Shown: one piece after another, positions 1 through 6,013 of the stretch
How positions within the stretch are numbered: position 1 is the stretch's first letter
Layout: every line of letters starts with the position of its first letter
Assembly (NCBI GenBank): GCA_937925775.1
Contig: CALAMM010000084.1
Location: 1-6,013 of the forward strand
Reading direction: 5' to 3'
From: an uncultured Fimbriimonadales bacterium
GTDB taxonomy: Bacteria > Armatimonadota > Fimbriimonadia > Fimbriimonadales > GBS-DC
Length of the DNA stretch: 6,013 nt
The notes under the pieces: model-generated
Database searches by the model: none
What the model saw: only the letters and a program-made list of their open reading frames with translations
Told to the model about the DNA's origin: nothing
Program-made: the position numbers and the translations under genes

Positions 1-2005
1 GTCCGGGTTTGTCGCGCCTGCCCGCACGCCCAATAACTTGGGTCAGCAGTTGAAAGACGCGCTCGCTGGCGCGAAAATCGGGCAGATAGAGTCCCGTGTC
101 CGCGCTGATTATGCCTACGAGGGTCACATTCGGGAAATCCAGCCCCCGCGCCGCCATCTGCGTGCCGATTAGCACCTGCAGGTTGCCCGCGCGGAAGTCG
201 GATAGGATTTGCAGGTACTGCCCACGCCGTTGGAACGCATCGCGATCAAGCCGTGCAACGCGCACATGGGGCATAAGTTGACGCAACATCGTCTCAACAC
301 GCTGCGTTCCCACGCCCAAAGGACGGATTTCCACCCCCTCGCACTGCGGGCAGACACGGGGCGGTGTCTGACGATGTCCACAGTGATGACACTGCATGCG
401 CGGCACTGCCCCCCGATGGTACACCAGCGCCACAGAACAGTTCGGGCACATCGGGCTGTACCCGCACTCCCGACAGAGCAACATCGGCGCGAACCCACGC
501 CGATTCAAAAAAAGAATCGCCTGCTCTCCCCGCGCGAGCGTTTCTTGGAGCGCGTCGTGGAGTTCGGGACTGATTGGCTGGAACGGCTTGCCACGCAAAT
601 CGACAAGTTGGGTTTCAGGCAGTTGCGCCCCACCGACGCGCTCTGGTAAGTCCAGACGCTGGAGTTGCCCTTGCTCGGCGCGATAGAAGGTCTCCAACGC
701 GGGTGTCGCGGAGCCGAGAAGCAGCACTGCGTTCGCGTCGCGGGCGCGCATCTCCGCGAGCGTGCGTGCGTGGTAAGTCGGCGCGTGAGATTGCTTGTAA
801 GAGGTCTCGTGTTCCTCGTCCACGATAATCAGCCCGACGCTGGGCATCGGGGCGAAGATGGCCGACCGTGCGCCGATAACAACAGGCGCATCGCCGCGTC
901 GGATGCGCAGCCACTGGGCATAGCGTTCAGTCGGGCAGAGCAGGCTGTGCCACACCGCGACGCTCGTGCCGAACCGTTCGCGAAACGCCTGACTGACCTG
1001 TGCCGTGAGCGCGATTTCTGGCACGAGCATCAGCACCCCGCGCCCCAACCGCAAGCACTCGGCAGCAGCGCGCAGGTAAACCTCCGTCTTCCCACTGCCT
1101 GTGACCCCGTAAAGCAGAAATGCGTGGTGCGTGCCCTGCCTCAAAGCGGCGGTGAGCGCACCGACCGCGTGTTGCTGGGCGGGCGTGAGCGCTGGGGGAA
1201 CACTGGGCGCGACATTAAGCGGTTCGTGCGTGCGCACTATGCGCACAAGCCCTCGCGACTCTAACGCACGCAGTGCCTGCACGCTGACATTAGTCGCCTG
1301 TAGCAGTGTCGTGCGGGGCAATCGTCCCTCAGGGTGCTCCAACAGGTGCATAAGGAGCGTCGTCTGCGCGGGCGCACGCCTCGCCTCGCTTGCGAAGAAG
1401 GCATCCAGCGCGTCGGGGGTCGCTGCCAGCTCGATATACGCCTCAGCGCGTGGGGGCGGAGGCGGCGGCTCCAACTCGTAGTGAGTGCGTACACAGCCTT
1501 TCTCGCGCAGCCCGCGTAGCCCCGGCTGCCAAATCGCGGCGGCGAGTTCTCGCTTGAGTGTCGCGACACTCGCGCGTCCGCCATGCCGTCGGATTACCTC
1601 CGCCGTCATCCGTTGCGCAGGCGAGCGCAGGGGCGGCAACGGCTCGGTCAGCTCGACGACAACGCGCAGCCGATAGCGAACGCCTGCGGGTAGCACCGCC
1701 TGTGCCACCACCGCCTGCGAGCAGAGGAGCGTCCGCTCCATCAGCTGCATCAACTTCAGCAGCGACTCGTCCAGCAGCGGCTGGTTCAAAACGCCCTCAA
1801 TCGGTCTGAAGAGATTCCCCTGCGGGGCATGGTTCGGCTCCTCACGCACTCGCACCACGACCCCCAAGGCGAGGCGGTTTTGCAGAGGAACCACTACGCC
1901 TGCACCAGCCGCGACGGCTGTGCGTAGCGATTCAGGAACCTCGTACGAGAGCGTCTGGTACGCCAGCGCGCCCCCCGTAAGCACCACCACATCGGCGAGG
2001 GTCAT
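1..2005 (-). CDS. priA: Primosomal protein N' (replication restart DNA helicase PriA), 3'-truncated by window edge
   Basis: PriA is the cytosolic superfamily 2 helicase that recognises stalled forks and starts reloading of the replicative helicase. I translated 668 residues, open to the window edge. The N-terminal DNA-binding fold is visible around residues 16-50 (YEVPE, GAGVVVPL). A linker with six prolines (180-185) and a winged-helix-like stretch (about 200-255) precede the helicase core. Core motifs: Walker A GVTGSGKT (300-307), LVPEIALT (327-334), GARSAIFAP (378-386), DEEH (396-399), GSATP (431-435), LFLNRRGFA (498-506), GTQMAARG (614-621) and QVIGRAGR (656-663). All eight zinc-ribbon cysteines are present (511, 514, 520, 523, 539, 542, 552, 555), with the spacing of the PriA zinc sites. 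The AKG usual in motif V is ARG here. Roughly 140-150 C-terminal residues lie outside. ATG at 2005 is supported by a well-placed AAGGTGAG. The identification is secure, and nothing suggests decay. Confidence 0.97.
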   Translation of the reverse strand, partial: MTLADVVVLTGGALAYQTLSYEVPESLRTAVAAGAGVVVPLQNRLALGVVVRVREEPNHAPQGNLFRPIEGVLNQPLLDESLLKLMQLMERTLLCSQAVVAQAVLPAGVRYRLRVVVELTEPLPPLRSPAQRMTAEVIRRHGGRASVATLKRELAAAIWQPGLRGLREKGCVRTHYELEPPPPPPRAEAYIELAATPDALDAFFASEARRAPAQTTLLMHLLEHPEGRLPRTTLLQATNVSVQALRALESRGLVRIVRTHEPLNVAPSVPPALTPAQQHAVGALTAALRQGTHHAFLLYGVTGSGKTEVYLRAAAECLRLGRGVLMLVPEIALTAQVSQAFRERFGTSVAVWHSLLCPTERYAQWLRIRRGDAPVVIGARSAIFAPMPSVGLIIVDEEHETSYKQSHAPTYHARTLAEMRARDANAVLLLGSATPALETFYRAEQGQLQRLDLPERVGGAQLPETQLVDLRGKPFQPISPELHDALQETLARGEQAILFLNRRGFAPMLLCRECGYSPMCPNCSVALVYHRGAVPRMQCHHCGHRQTPPRVCPQCEGVEIRPLGVGTQRVETMLRQLMPHVRVARLDRDAFQRRGQYLQILSDFRAGNLQVLIGTQMAARGLDFPNVTLVGIISADTGLYLPDFRASERVFQLLTQVIGRAGRRDKPG
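501..519. repeat. Perfect 6-bp inverted repeat around an A7/T7 tract inside priA
   Basis: The plus strand reads CGATTC, seven A, GAATCG. It lies inside priA, where the codons ATT CTT TTT TTG encode part of helicase motif IV (residues 497-500). The T7 run in the message is a potential slippage site: loss of one T would put TGA in frame immediately. The codons fit the conserved protein motif, so coding constraint is enough to explain the sequence. Confidence 0.5.
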
Positions 2006-2013
2006 CAGCGTGG

Positions 2014-2021
2014 CTCACCTT
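2014..2021 (-). promoter_or_regulatory. Ribosome-binding site of priA
   Basis: On the minus strand this reads AAGGTGAG, 8 nt before the ATG at 2005. It lies wholly inside the 20-nt gap after the stop codon of the DUF1553 gene (TAG, 2028-2026). It fixes the priA start and suggests that priA is translated from the same message as the upstream gene. The only nearby upstream GTG is out of frame with priA. Confidence 0.75.
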
Positions 2022-2025
2022 CGGG

Positions 2026-4902
2026 CTACTCTCTGGTAATCGTTTCGTCGAGATTGAGCAAGGCGTTGGCGACCAGCGTGAGCGCGGCGCGGTCGGGGTT
2101 TGGCTCGCCTACAAGCAGTTGCGCCGCGTCGGGTTGACGGGCATAGCGCTCAAGCATTTGGTGATACAACTGCTCCAGTCGCTGGAGTTCGGCAGGGGTC
2201 GGTTCGCGTGCGGTGCAGCAGCGGAACCCGTAGCGCAGGCTCGCCTGCAGGTTGCCCTTCCCTTTCTGCGCCATGCGTTGCGCCAACGCCACAGCCGCTT
2301 CCACATACGCAGGGTCGTTCAGTAGCACCAGCGATTGCAAAGGCGTGTTCGTGCGGGGGCGCATCGCGACGCACACCTCACGCGAGTGCGCGTCAAACGC
2401 GACCATCGAGGGATAGGGCGCAGTGCGTCGCCAGAAGGTGTACAGCCCACGCCGATAACGGTTCTCACCTGTGTCTGTCACCCAGCGGTCAGCGTTGTAA
2501 GGGATGTCCCACACGCCCTCTGGCTGCGGGGGGAACACGCTCGGTCCGCCGATTTTGCGGCTGAGCAGTCCACTGATAGCAAGCGCGTTGTCGCGCACCA
2601 GCTCGGCGGGCAGGCGGTAGCGCGGGGCGCGGGCGTAAAGCTCGTTCTTCGGGTCACGCTCCAGCAACTCAGGGGTCATCCGCGAACTCTGCCGATAGGT
2701 AGAGCTGGTCACTATCAGCCGATAGATATGCTTCATGCTCCACCCGCGCTCCATGAACTCCACAGCGAGCCAGTCGAGCAGTTCGGGGTGGGTGGGGTAC
2801 GCGCCCTGCGTGCCGAAGTTATCCAGCGTTTCCACGATGCCGCGTCCGAAGATGGTCGCCCACATACGGTTCACCTGCACGCGCGCGGTGAGCGGGTTCT
2901 CGCGGGAGACGAGCCAGAGCGCGAGTCCGAGACGGTTGCGCGGCGCGTTTTGGGGGAAAGGATGTAGCACGGCGGGCACGCCGGTTTCGACAACCTCGCC
3001 CTGCCGTGTGAACTCGCCGCGCGGACGCACGACCGCCGTGAGGGGCTTATCTGTGGGGTTGTCTTCCATCACCAGCGCGGTGGGGATTTGGCGTTTGAGC
3101 GATTCGTAGTCGCGGCGAAGCGTCCATAGCCGTGCCGTCGCGCCGTTCAGCACACGCACTCGGAACCGCCCCAGCACATGCTTTTTATGCCGAGTGTAGC
3201 GACACTCCAAGGTCAGTTCCGCCTCAGCAGGTTGGCGCAGGCGCAGCGGTTGCTCCAGCCACAGTTCGAGCGTCTGGGGTTTACCAAGATGCCCGTCCAG
3301 CGCCCAGCCCGTGTGGGTATTCTCGGGTTCAAGCACGCCGCGCGGGTCGAAGCCGTTCTGGCTTGCCGTCGCCCGCGCCTCTTTGAACGCGACCGTTTTA
3401 CCGTTCAGCTGCAGGCGCACGCCCGTCAGCACGAAGTTGCCGTTGCCCGCGCGTCCGGGACCCTTGTAGGGTAAGGAATCGTGGGGTAGCGCGTCGAGGA
3501 GGATTGCCCGCGTCTCGCCTTGAGGTAGGCGGAGTCGGAGGCGGTACACCTCCGTGTCGGGCGTCTCTCCCCTGGCTAACAGGGAGCCGTCATCCAGCGT
3601 CGTGAGCGCGGTATGGTTCTCCGCGCTCGCTGCCTGGGGCGTCAGCGTTGGCGGTTCAGGCACGCCACGCGCCTCCAGCTGCTTAATTGCTCGCTCCAGC
3701 GCGGCGAGCTGGCGTTCCTGCTCAGGTGTGGGCGCGGGGATCTGCGCTTCCAGCCACTTCTCCTCGCTTACGCTCGCGTCGCCCACAGGGTAAATCTTCG
3801 AGTTGTTGAAAAACGCCAGCAGCTGATAATACTCCTTCTGGGTGAACGGGTCATACTTATGGTCGTGGCAGCGGGCGCAGTTCATCGTGATGCCCAGCCA
3901 CACGGTGGCGGTGGTGTCCACGCGGTCGTAGAGCTTGTTTTCGTGGGCTTCCGCTTGGTCTACGCCGCCCTCGAGGTTCTGCATCGTGTTGCGGTGGAAG
4001 CCTGTCGCGATGCGCTGTGCCAGCGTCGGGTTCGGCAGCAGGTCACCTGCAATCTGCTCGATGGTGAACTGGTCGAAGGGCATATCGCGGTTGAAAGCGT
4101 CGATGACCCAGTCGCGGTAGCGCCACATCGTGCGGCGCAGGTCTTTCTCGAAGCCGTCGGTGTCGGCGTAGCGTGCCAAGTCGAGCCACACAATCGCCTG
4201 TCGCTCGCCGTAGTGGGGCGAGTTCAGCAGTCGGTCGACCAGTCGCTCGTAGGCGTCGGGGCGTTTGTCGTTCAGGAAAGCGTCTACCTCTTCAGGTGTA
4301 GGGGGTAGCCCGATGAGGTCTAAGTAGAGCCGTCGGATGAGCGTCTCTTTCGGGGCTTCAGGCGAGGGCGACAGCCCTTCTTGCTCAAGCCGATGCAGGA
4401 TGAAAGCGTCGATAGGATTGCGCACCCACGCCTTGTTTTTCACTTCGGGGATGGGCGGGCGTTTCGGTGGGACAAATGCCCAATGAACCGCGTTCTCTGC
4501 GCCCTCGGGCCATTCCGCGCCCTCGTTAATCCAGCGTTTGATAAGCTCAATTTGCTCAGGCGAGAGAGCGGTCATACCTTTGGGCATGCGAGGACCCTCT
4601 TCATCGGAGCGGATGCGTTTCACCAGCAAGCTGTTCTCTGCGTCGCCTGGGATAATCACGCGCCCGCTAATGCCCCCCTTGAACGCGCTCTCTCGGTCGC
4701 TCAGGCGCAGACCCCCCTGTCGACGCTCTGGTCCGTGGCACGGGAAGCACGAGGCTTTGAAAATCGGCAAGATTTCCCGCGCGAAGTCTACCTTGCGCTG
4801 CTGTGGTAAGGGCGTAGGTGGCGCAGGAGCTGTCCAAACCAGTCCGCCCAATGCCAGCGGCAGCCCGACATAGCTCAACCCAAACGCCAGCAAGCTGCGC
4901 AT
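2026..4902 (-). CDS. Secreted planctomycetal-type cytochrome protein: PSCyt1 + DUF1549 (PSCyt2) + DUF1553 (PSD1)
   Basis: This 958-residue exported protein begins with a hydrophobic segment (about 3-23) and a possible signal-peptidase I site near A25-P-A27; there is no lipobox cysteine. A PSCyt1 cytochrome c-like domain follows (about 38-132), with heme motif CFPCH at 52-56 and Met106 or Met110 as candidate axial ligands. DUF1549 spans about 155-370 and contains the family signature CARCHDHKYDPF (342-353), a second CXXCH. A short charged helix (392-413) leads to a beta-rich region (about 430-590) with the GPGRAGNGNFVL signature (481-492), seen in many relatives. DUF1553 covers about 650-920, including NPLTARVQVNRMW (669-681), and the protein ends with the usual NLDE-type tail (950-953), so it looks complete. 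The biochemical role is not established; the family is common in polysaccharide-degrading PVC bacteria. Its usual DUF1501 neighbour is absent; priA follows after 20 nt. The ATG at 4902 is the first possible start after an in-frame TAA (4914-4912), but lacks a visible Shine-Dalgarno. Confidence 0.95.
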   Translation of the reverse strand: MRSLLAFGLSYVGLPLALGGLVWTAPAPPTPLPQQRKVDFAREILPIFKASCFPCHGPERRQGGLRLSDRESAFKGGISGRVIIPGDAENSLLVKRIRSDEEGPRMPKGMTALSPEQIELIKRWINEGAEWPEGAENAVHWAFVPPKRPPIPEVKNKAWVRNPIDAFILHRLEQEGLSPSPEAPKETLIRRLYLDLIGLPPTPEEVDAFLNDKRPDAYERLVDRLLNSPHYGERQAIVWLDLARYADTDGFEKDLRRTMWRYRDWVIDAFNRDMPFDQFTIEQIAGDLLPNPTLAQRIATGFHRNTMQNLEGGVDQAEAHENKLYDRVDTTATVWLGITMNCARCHDHKYDPFTQKEYYQLLAFFNNSKIYPVGDASVSEEKWLEAQIPAPTPEQERQLAALERAIKQLEARGVPEPPTLTPQAASAENHTALTTLDDGSLLARGETPDTEVYRLRLRLPQGETRAILLDALPHDSLPYKGPGRAGNGNFVLTGVRLQLNGKTVAFKEARATASQNGFDPRGVLEPENTHTGWALDGHLGKPQTLELWLEQPLRLRQPAEAELTLECRYTRHKKHVLGRFRVRVLNGATARLWTLRRDYESLKRQIPTALVMEDNPTDKPLTAVVRPRGEFTRQGEVVETGVPAVLHPFPQNAPRNRLGLALWLVSRENPLTARVQVNRMWATIFGRGIVETLDNFGTQGAYPTHPELLDWLAVEFMERGWSMKHIYRLIVTSSTYRQSSRMTPELLERDPKNELYARAPRYRLPAELVRDNALAISGLLSRKIGGPSVFPPQPEGVWDIPYNADRWVTDTGENRYRRGLYTFWRRTAPYPSMVAFDAHSREVCVAMRPRTNTPLQSLVLLNDPAYVEAAVALAQRMAQKGKGNLQASLRYGFRCCTAREPTPAELQRLEQLYHQMLERYARQPDAAQLLVGEPNPDRAALTLVANALLNLDETITRE

Positions 4903-4957
4903 GTGGGCTAATTACGCCAACTGCGCCCCGATTCCTGCTTTCTTCTGCAGCTTGAGC

Positions 4958-5902
4958 TTAGACTTTTGGGGGCTGGAAGCGGTTGAAGGTCGCCTCGTCG
5001 TAGGGCGGCTGCAGCTTGCCCTGAGCAATCATCTGCTCCAGCCGACGAATCGTGTTCATCACGCGGTCGGGCACCTCCTTGCGGGTGTAGCGCATCGGGC
5101 TTAGCCCCACGCCCCGTTCGCGCACGCCGTAGACAATCGTACCGCTCTTGAACTGCCCTTTCGCCACACGCTGGCACACATCGAACACGGCGTTGTCCAC
5201 GCGCTTCATCATGCTGGTCAGCACGCGCCCAGGCGCGAGGTGGTCTTGGTCGCTGTCGACGCCAATTGCGTAGAAGCCTTTCCCCTTTTGCTCGGCGGCG
5301 CGTATCACGCCTACTCCGCAGCGTCCTGCTGCGTGATAGATGATGTCCGCGCCCTGATTGAACTGCGTCAGAGCCAGCTCGCGCCCCTTGTTCACATCGT
5401 CCCAGTTGCCCGTGTAGCCCACCAGTACCTGCGCTCGTGGGTTGGTGGTCTTCACGCCCGCGCGATAACCGTACTCGAACTTCTTGATGAGTGGCACATT
5501 CATCCCGCCGATGAAGCCAACCTTATTGGTCTTCGTCATCGCTCCCGCGAGCGCGCCCACCAGGAACGAACCCTCCTGCTCGTTGAAAATCAGCGATACG
5601 CAGTTGGGCAGGTTCGGCGCTTTGCCGTCCACGATACCGAAGTAAGTTTTGGGAAAGCGTGGGGCAACTCTTGCCAGCGCGTCTTCCATCAAGAAGCCGA
5701 CCGCAAACACCACATTAAAGCCCTGTCGCGCGAGCGTCGTGAGGTTGCGCACATAATCGGCGGCGGTGCGCGATTCTAAGTAGCGCACTTCCGCGCCGAG
5801 CTCTTTCTGGGCGCGCTGCAACCCACGCCACGCCGACGCATTAAACGACTCATCGCCAATCCCGCCAACATCGGTCACCATCGCTGCGCGAATCTTCTGC
5901 AT
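4958..5902 (-). CDS. BMP-family (Med/PnrA-like) substrate-binding protein without signal peptide
   Basis: This 314-residue protein has the two-lobed periplasmic-binding-protein fold of the BMP family, whose characterised members (PnrA of Treponema) bind purine nucleosides for an ABC transporter. The family signature TDVGGIGDESFNASAW lies at 10-25. Other conserved blocks are FNEQEGSFLVGALAG (106-120), VGFIGGMNVPLI (128-139), YTGNWDDVNKGRE (163-175), GADIIYHAAGRCGVGV (184-199), AIGVDSDQ (212-219) and VLTSMMKRVDNAV (227-239). Unlike most relatives it has no signal peptide or lipobox: the first beta strand starts at residue 4. The ATG at 5902 follows AGGGAGG and a TACAAT box. The same frame stays open upstream to the window edge, but holds no ATG, GTG or TTG and no hydrophobic stretch. 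No transporter ATPase or permease gene is adjacent downstream. The ligand is not determined: nucleoside is a family inference, and a cytosolic ligand-sensing role is possible. Confidence 0.93.
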   Translation of the reverse strand: MQKIRAAMVTDVGGIGDESFNASAWRGLQRAQKELGAEVRYLESRTAADYVRNLTTLARQGFNVVFAVGFLMEDALARVAPRFPKTYFGIVDGKAPNLPNCVSLIFNEQEGSFLVGALAGAMTKTNKVGFIGGMNVPLIKKFEYGYRAGVKTTNPRAQVLVGYTGNWDDVNKGRELALTQFNQGADIIYHAAGRCGVGVIRAAEQKGKGFYAIGVDSDQDHLAPGRVLTSMMKRVDNAVFDVCQRVAKGQFKSGTIVYGVRERGVGLSPMRYTRKEVPDRVMNTIRRLEQMIAQGKLQPPYDEATFNRFQPPKV

Positions 5903-5906
5903 ACAA

Positions 5907-5913
5907 CCTCCCT
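5907..5913 (-). promoter_or_regulatory. Ribosome-binding site of the BMP-family gene
   Basis: The minus strand reads AGGGAGG followed by TTGT and the ATG at 5902. The 4-nt spacer is slightly short, but the match to the anti-Shine-Dalgarno is strong. It is the main reason for accepting this start, and therefore for saying that the protein lacks an export signal. Confidence 0.8.
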
Positions 5914-5926
5914 GTTTTCGGGGAAT

Positions 5927-5932
5927 ATTGTA
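5927..5932 (-). promoter_or_regulatory. Candidate -10 promoter element for the BMP-family gene
   Basis: The minus strand reads TACAAT, five of six bases of the TATAAT consensus, in an AT-rich island within GC-rich DNA. Transcription starting about 7 nt downstream (near 5920) would give a leader of roughly 18 nt carrying the AGGGAGG site. No good TTGACA-like -35 is seen 16-18 nt upstream. The box is flanked by CGGG and CCCG arms, a weak dyad that could be incidental. This may be the promoter for all three genes. Confidence 0.4.
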
Positions 5933-6013
5933 CCCGTTTGGAGGTGCAGCGAGTGCGTCGCGCAGGGTGTCCTCATGCGCCCCTATGTATGGCGCAACGA
6001 AGCCTCCCCTGAC

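Noticed and set aside
1..2005. priA as a pseudogene, because no complete ORF ends inside the window
   Set aside because: The frame is uninterrupted for 668 codons with every helicase motif and all eight zinc cysteines intact; it simply runs off the left edge.
3613..4308. Long plus-strand open frame (231 codons) opposite the cytochrome gene, with several other plus-strand open frames at 2335-2967, 665-1264 and 5240-5779
   Set aside because: These lie antisense to genes with unmistakable family motifs, are rich in Arg/Ala/Val as expected of shadow frames in GC-rich DNA, and show no recognisable domain or good ribosome-binding site.
2026..4902. Frameshift or truncation in the DUF1553 protein
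   Set aside because: All domains appear in normal order and the protein ends with the conserved NLDE-type C-terminus.
4903..4957. Possible terminator between the BMP and DUF1553 genes
   Set aside because: The 55-nt spacer has no GC-rich stem followed by a T run on the minus strand; only short complementary pieces are present.
5908..5924. Hairpin CCC(C)GAAAACAGGG upstream of the BMP gene as an attenuator or riboswitch
   Set aside because: The stem is only 3-4 bp and overlaps the ribosome-binding site; the leader is too short for a known riboswitch.

Overview
The window holds three genes, all on the minus strand, read from high to low coordinates: a BMP-family (Med/PnrA-type) substrate-binding protein (4958-5902), a large secreted planctomycetal-type cytochrome protein with PSCyt1, DUF1549 and DUF1553 domains (2026-4902), and the primosomal replication-restart helicase PriA (2005 down to base 1, cut by the window edge). 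The gaps are 55 nt and 20 nt. No rRNA, tRNA, insertion sequence, CRISPR array, riboswitch or convincing terminator is visible.

Organism: the DNA is GC-rich and bacterial. PSCyt1/DUF1549/DUF1553 proteins are hallmarks of Planctomycetota, Verrucomicrobiota and relatives, and also occur in Armatimonadota and some Acidobacteriota. PriA is the long form, with an extended region before the helicase core, as in many non-proteobacterial lineages. My best guess is Armatimonadota or a PVC-related bacterium, held with modest confidence because no rRNA or phylogenetic marker search is possible here.

Layout: 1-2005 priA (3' end missing); 2006-2025 short spacer carrying the priA ribosome-binding site; 2026-4902 cytochrome/DUF1553 gene; 4903-4957 short spacer with no recognisable Shine-Dalgarno or terminator; 4958-5902 BMP gene; 5903-6013 upstream region with a strong Shine-Dalgarno and a TACAAT -10-like box for the BMP gene, plus an unresolved stretch at the right edge that may hold the start of a divergent gene or the tail of an upstream one.

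The three genes may be cotranscribed from the promoter-like region near 5930, but they share no obvious pathway: nucleoside-type ligand binding, envelope cytochrome/polymer-degradation-associated function, and replication restart. The most notable points are the absence of any export signal on the BMP protein, the solitary DUF1553 protein without its usual DUF1501 neighbour, and its close coupling to priA. I found no clear sign of a new defence, mobile or regulatory system.
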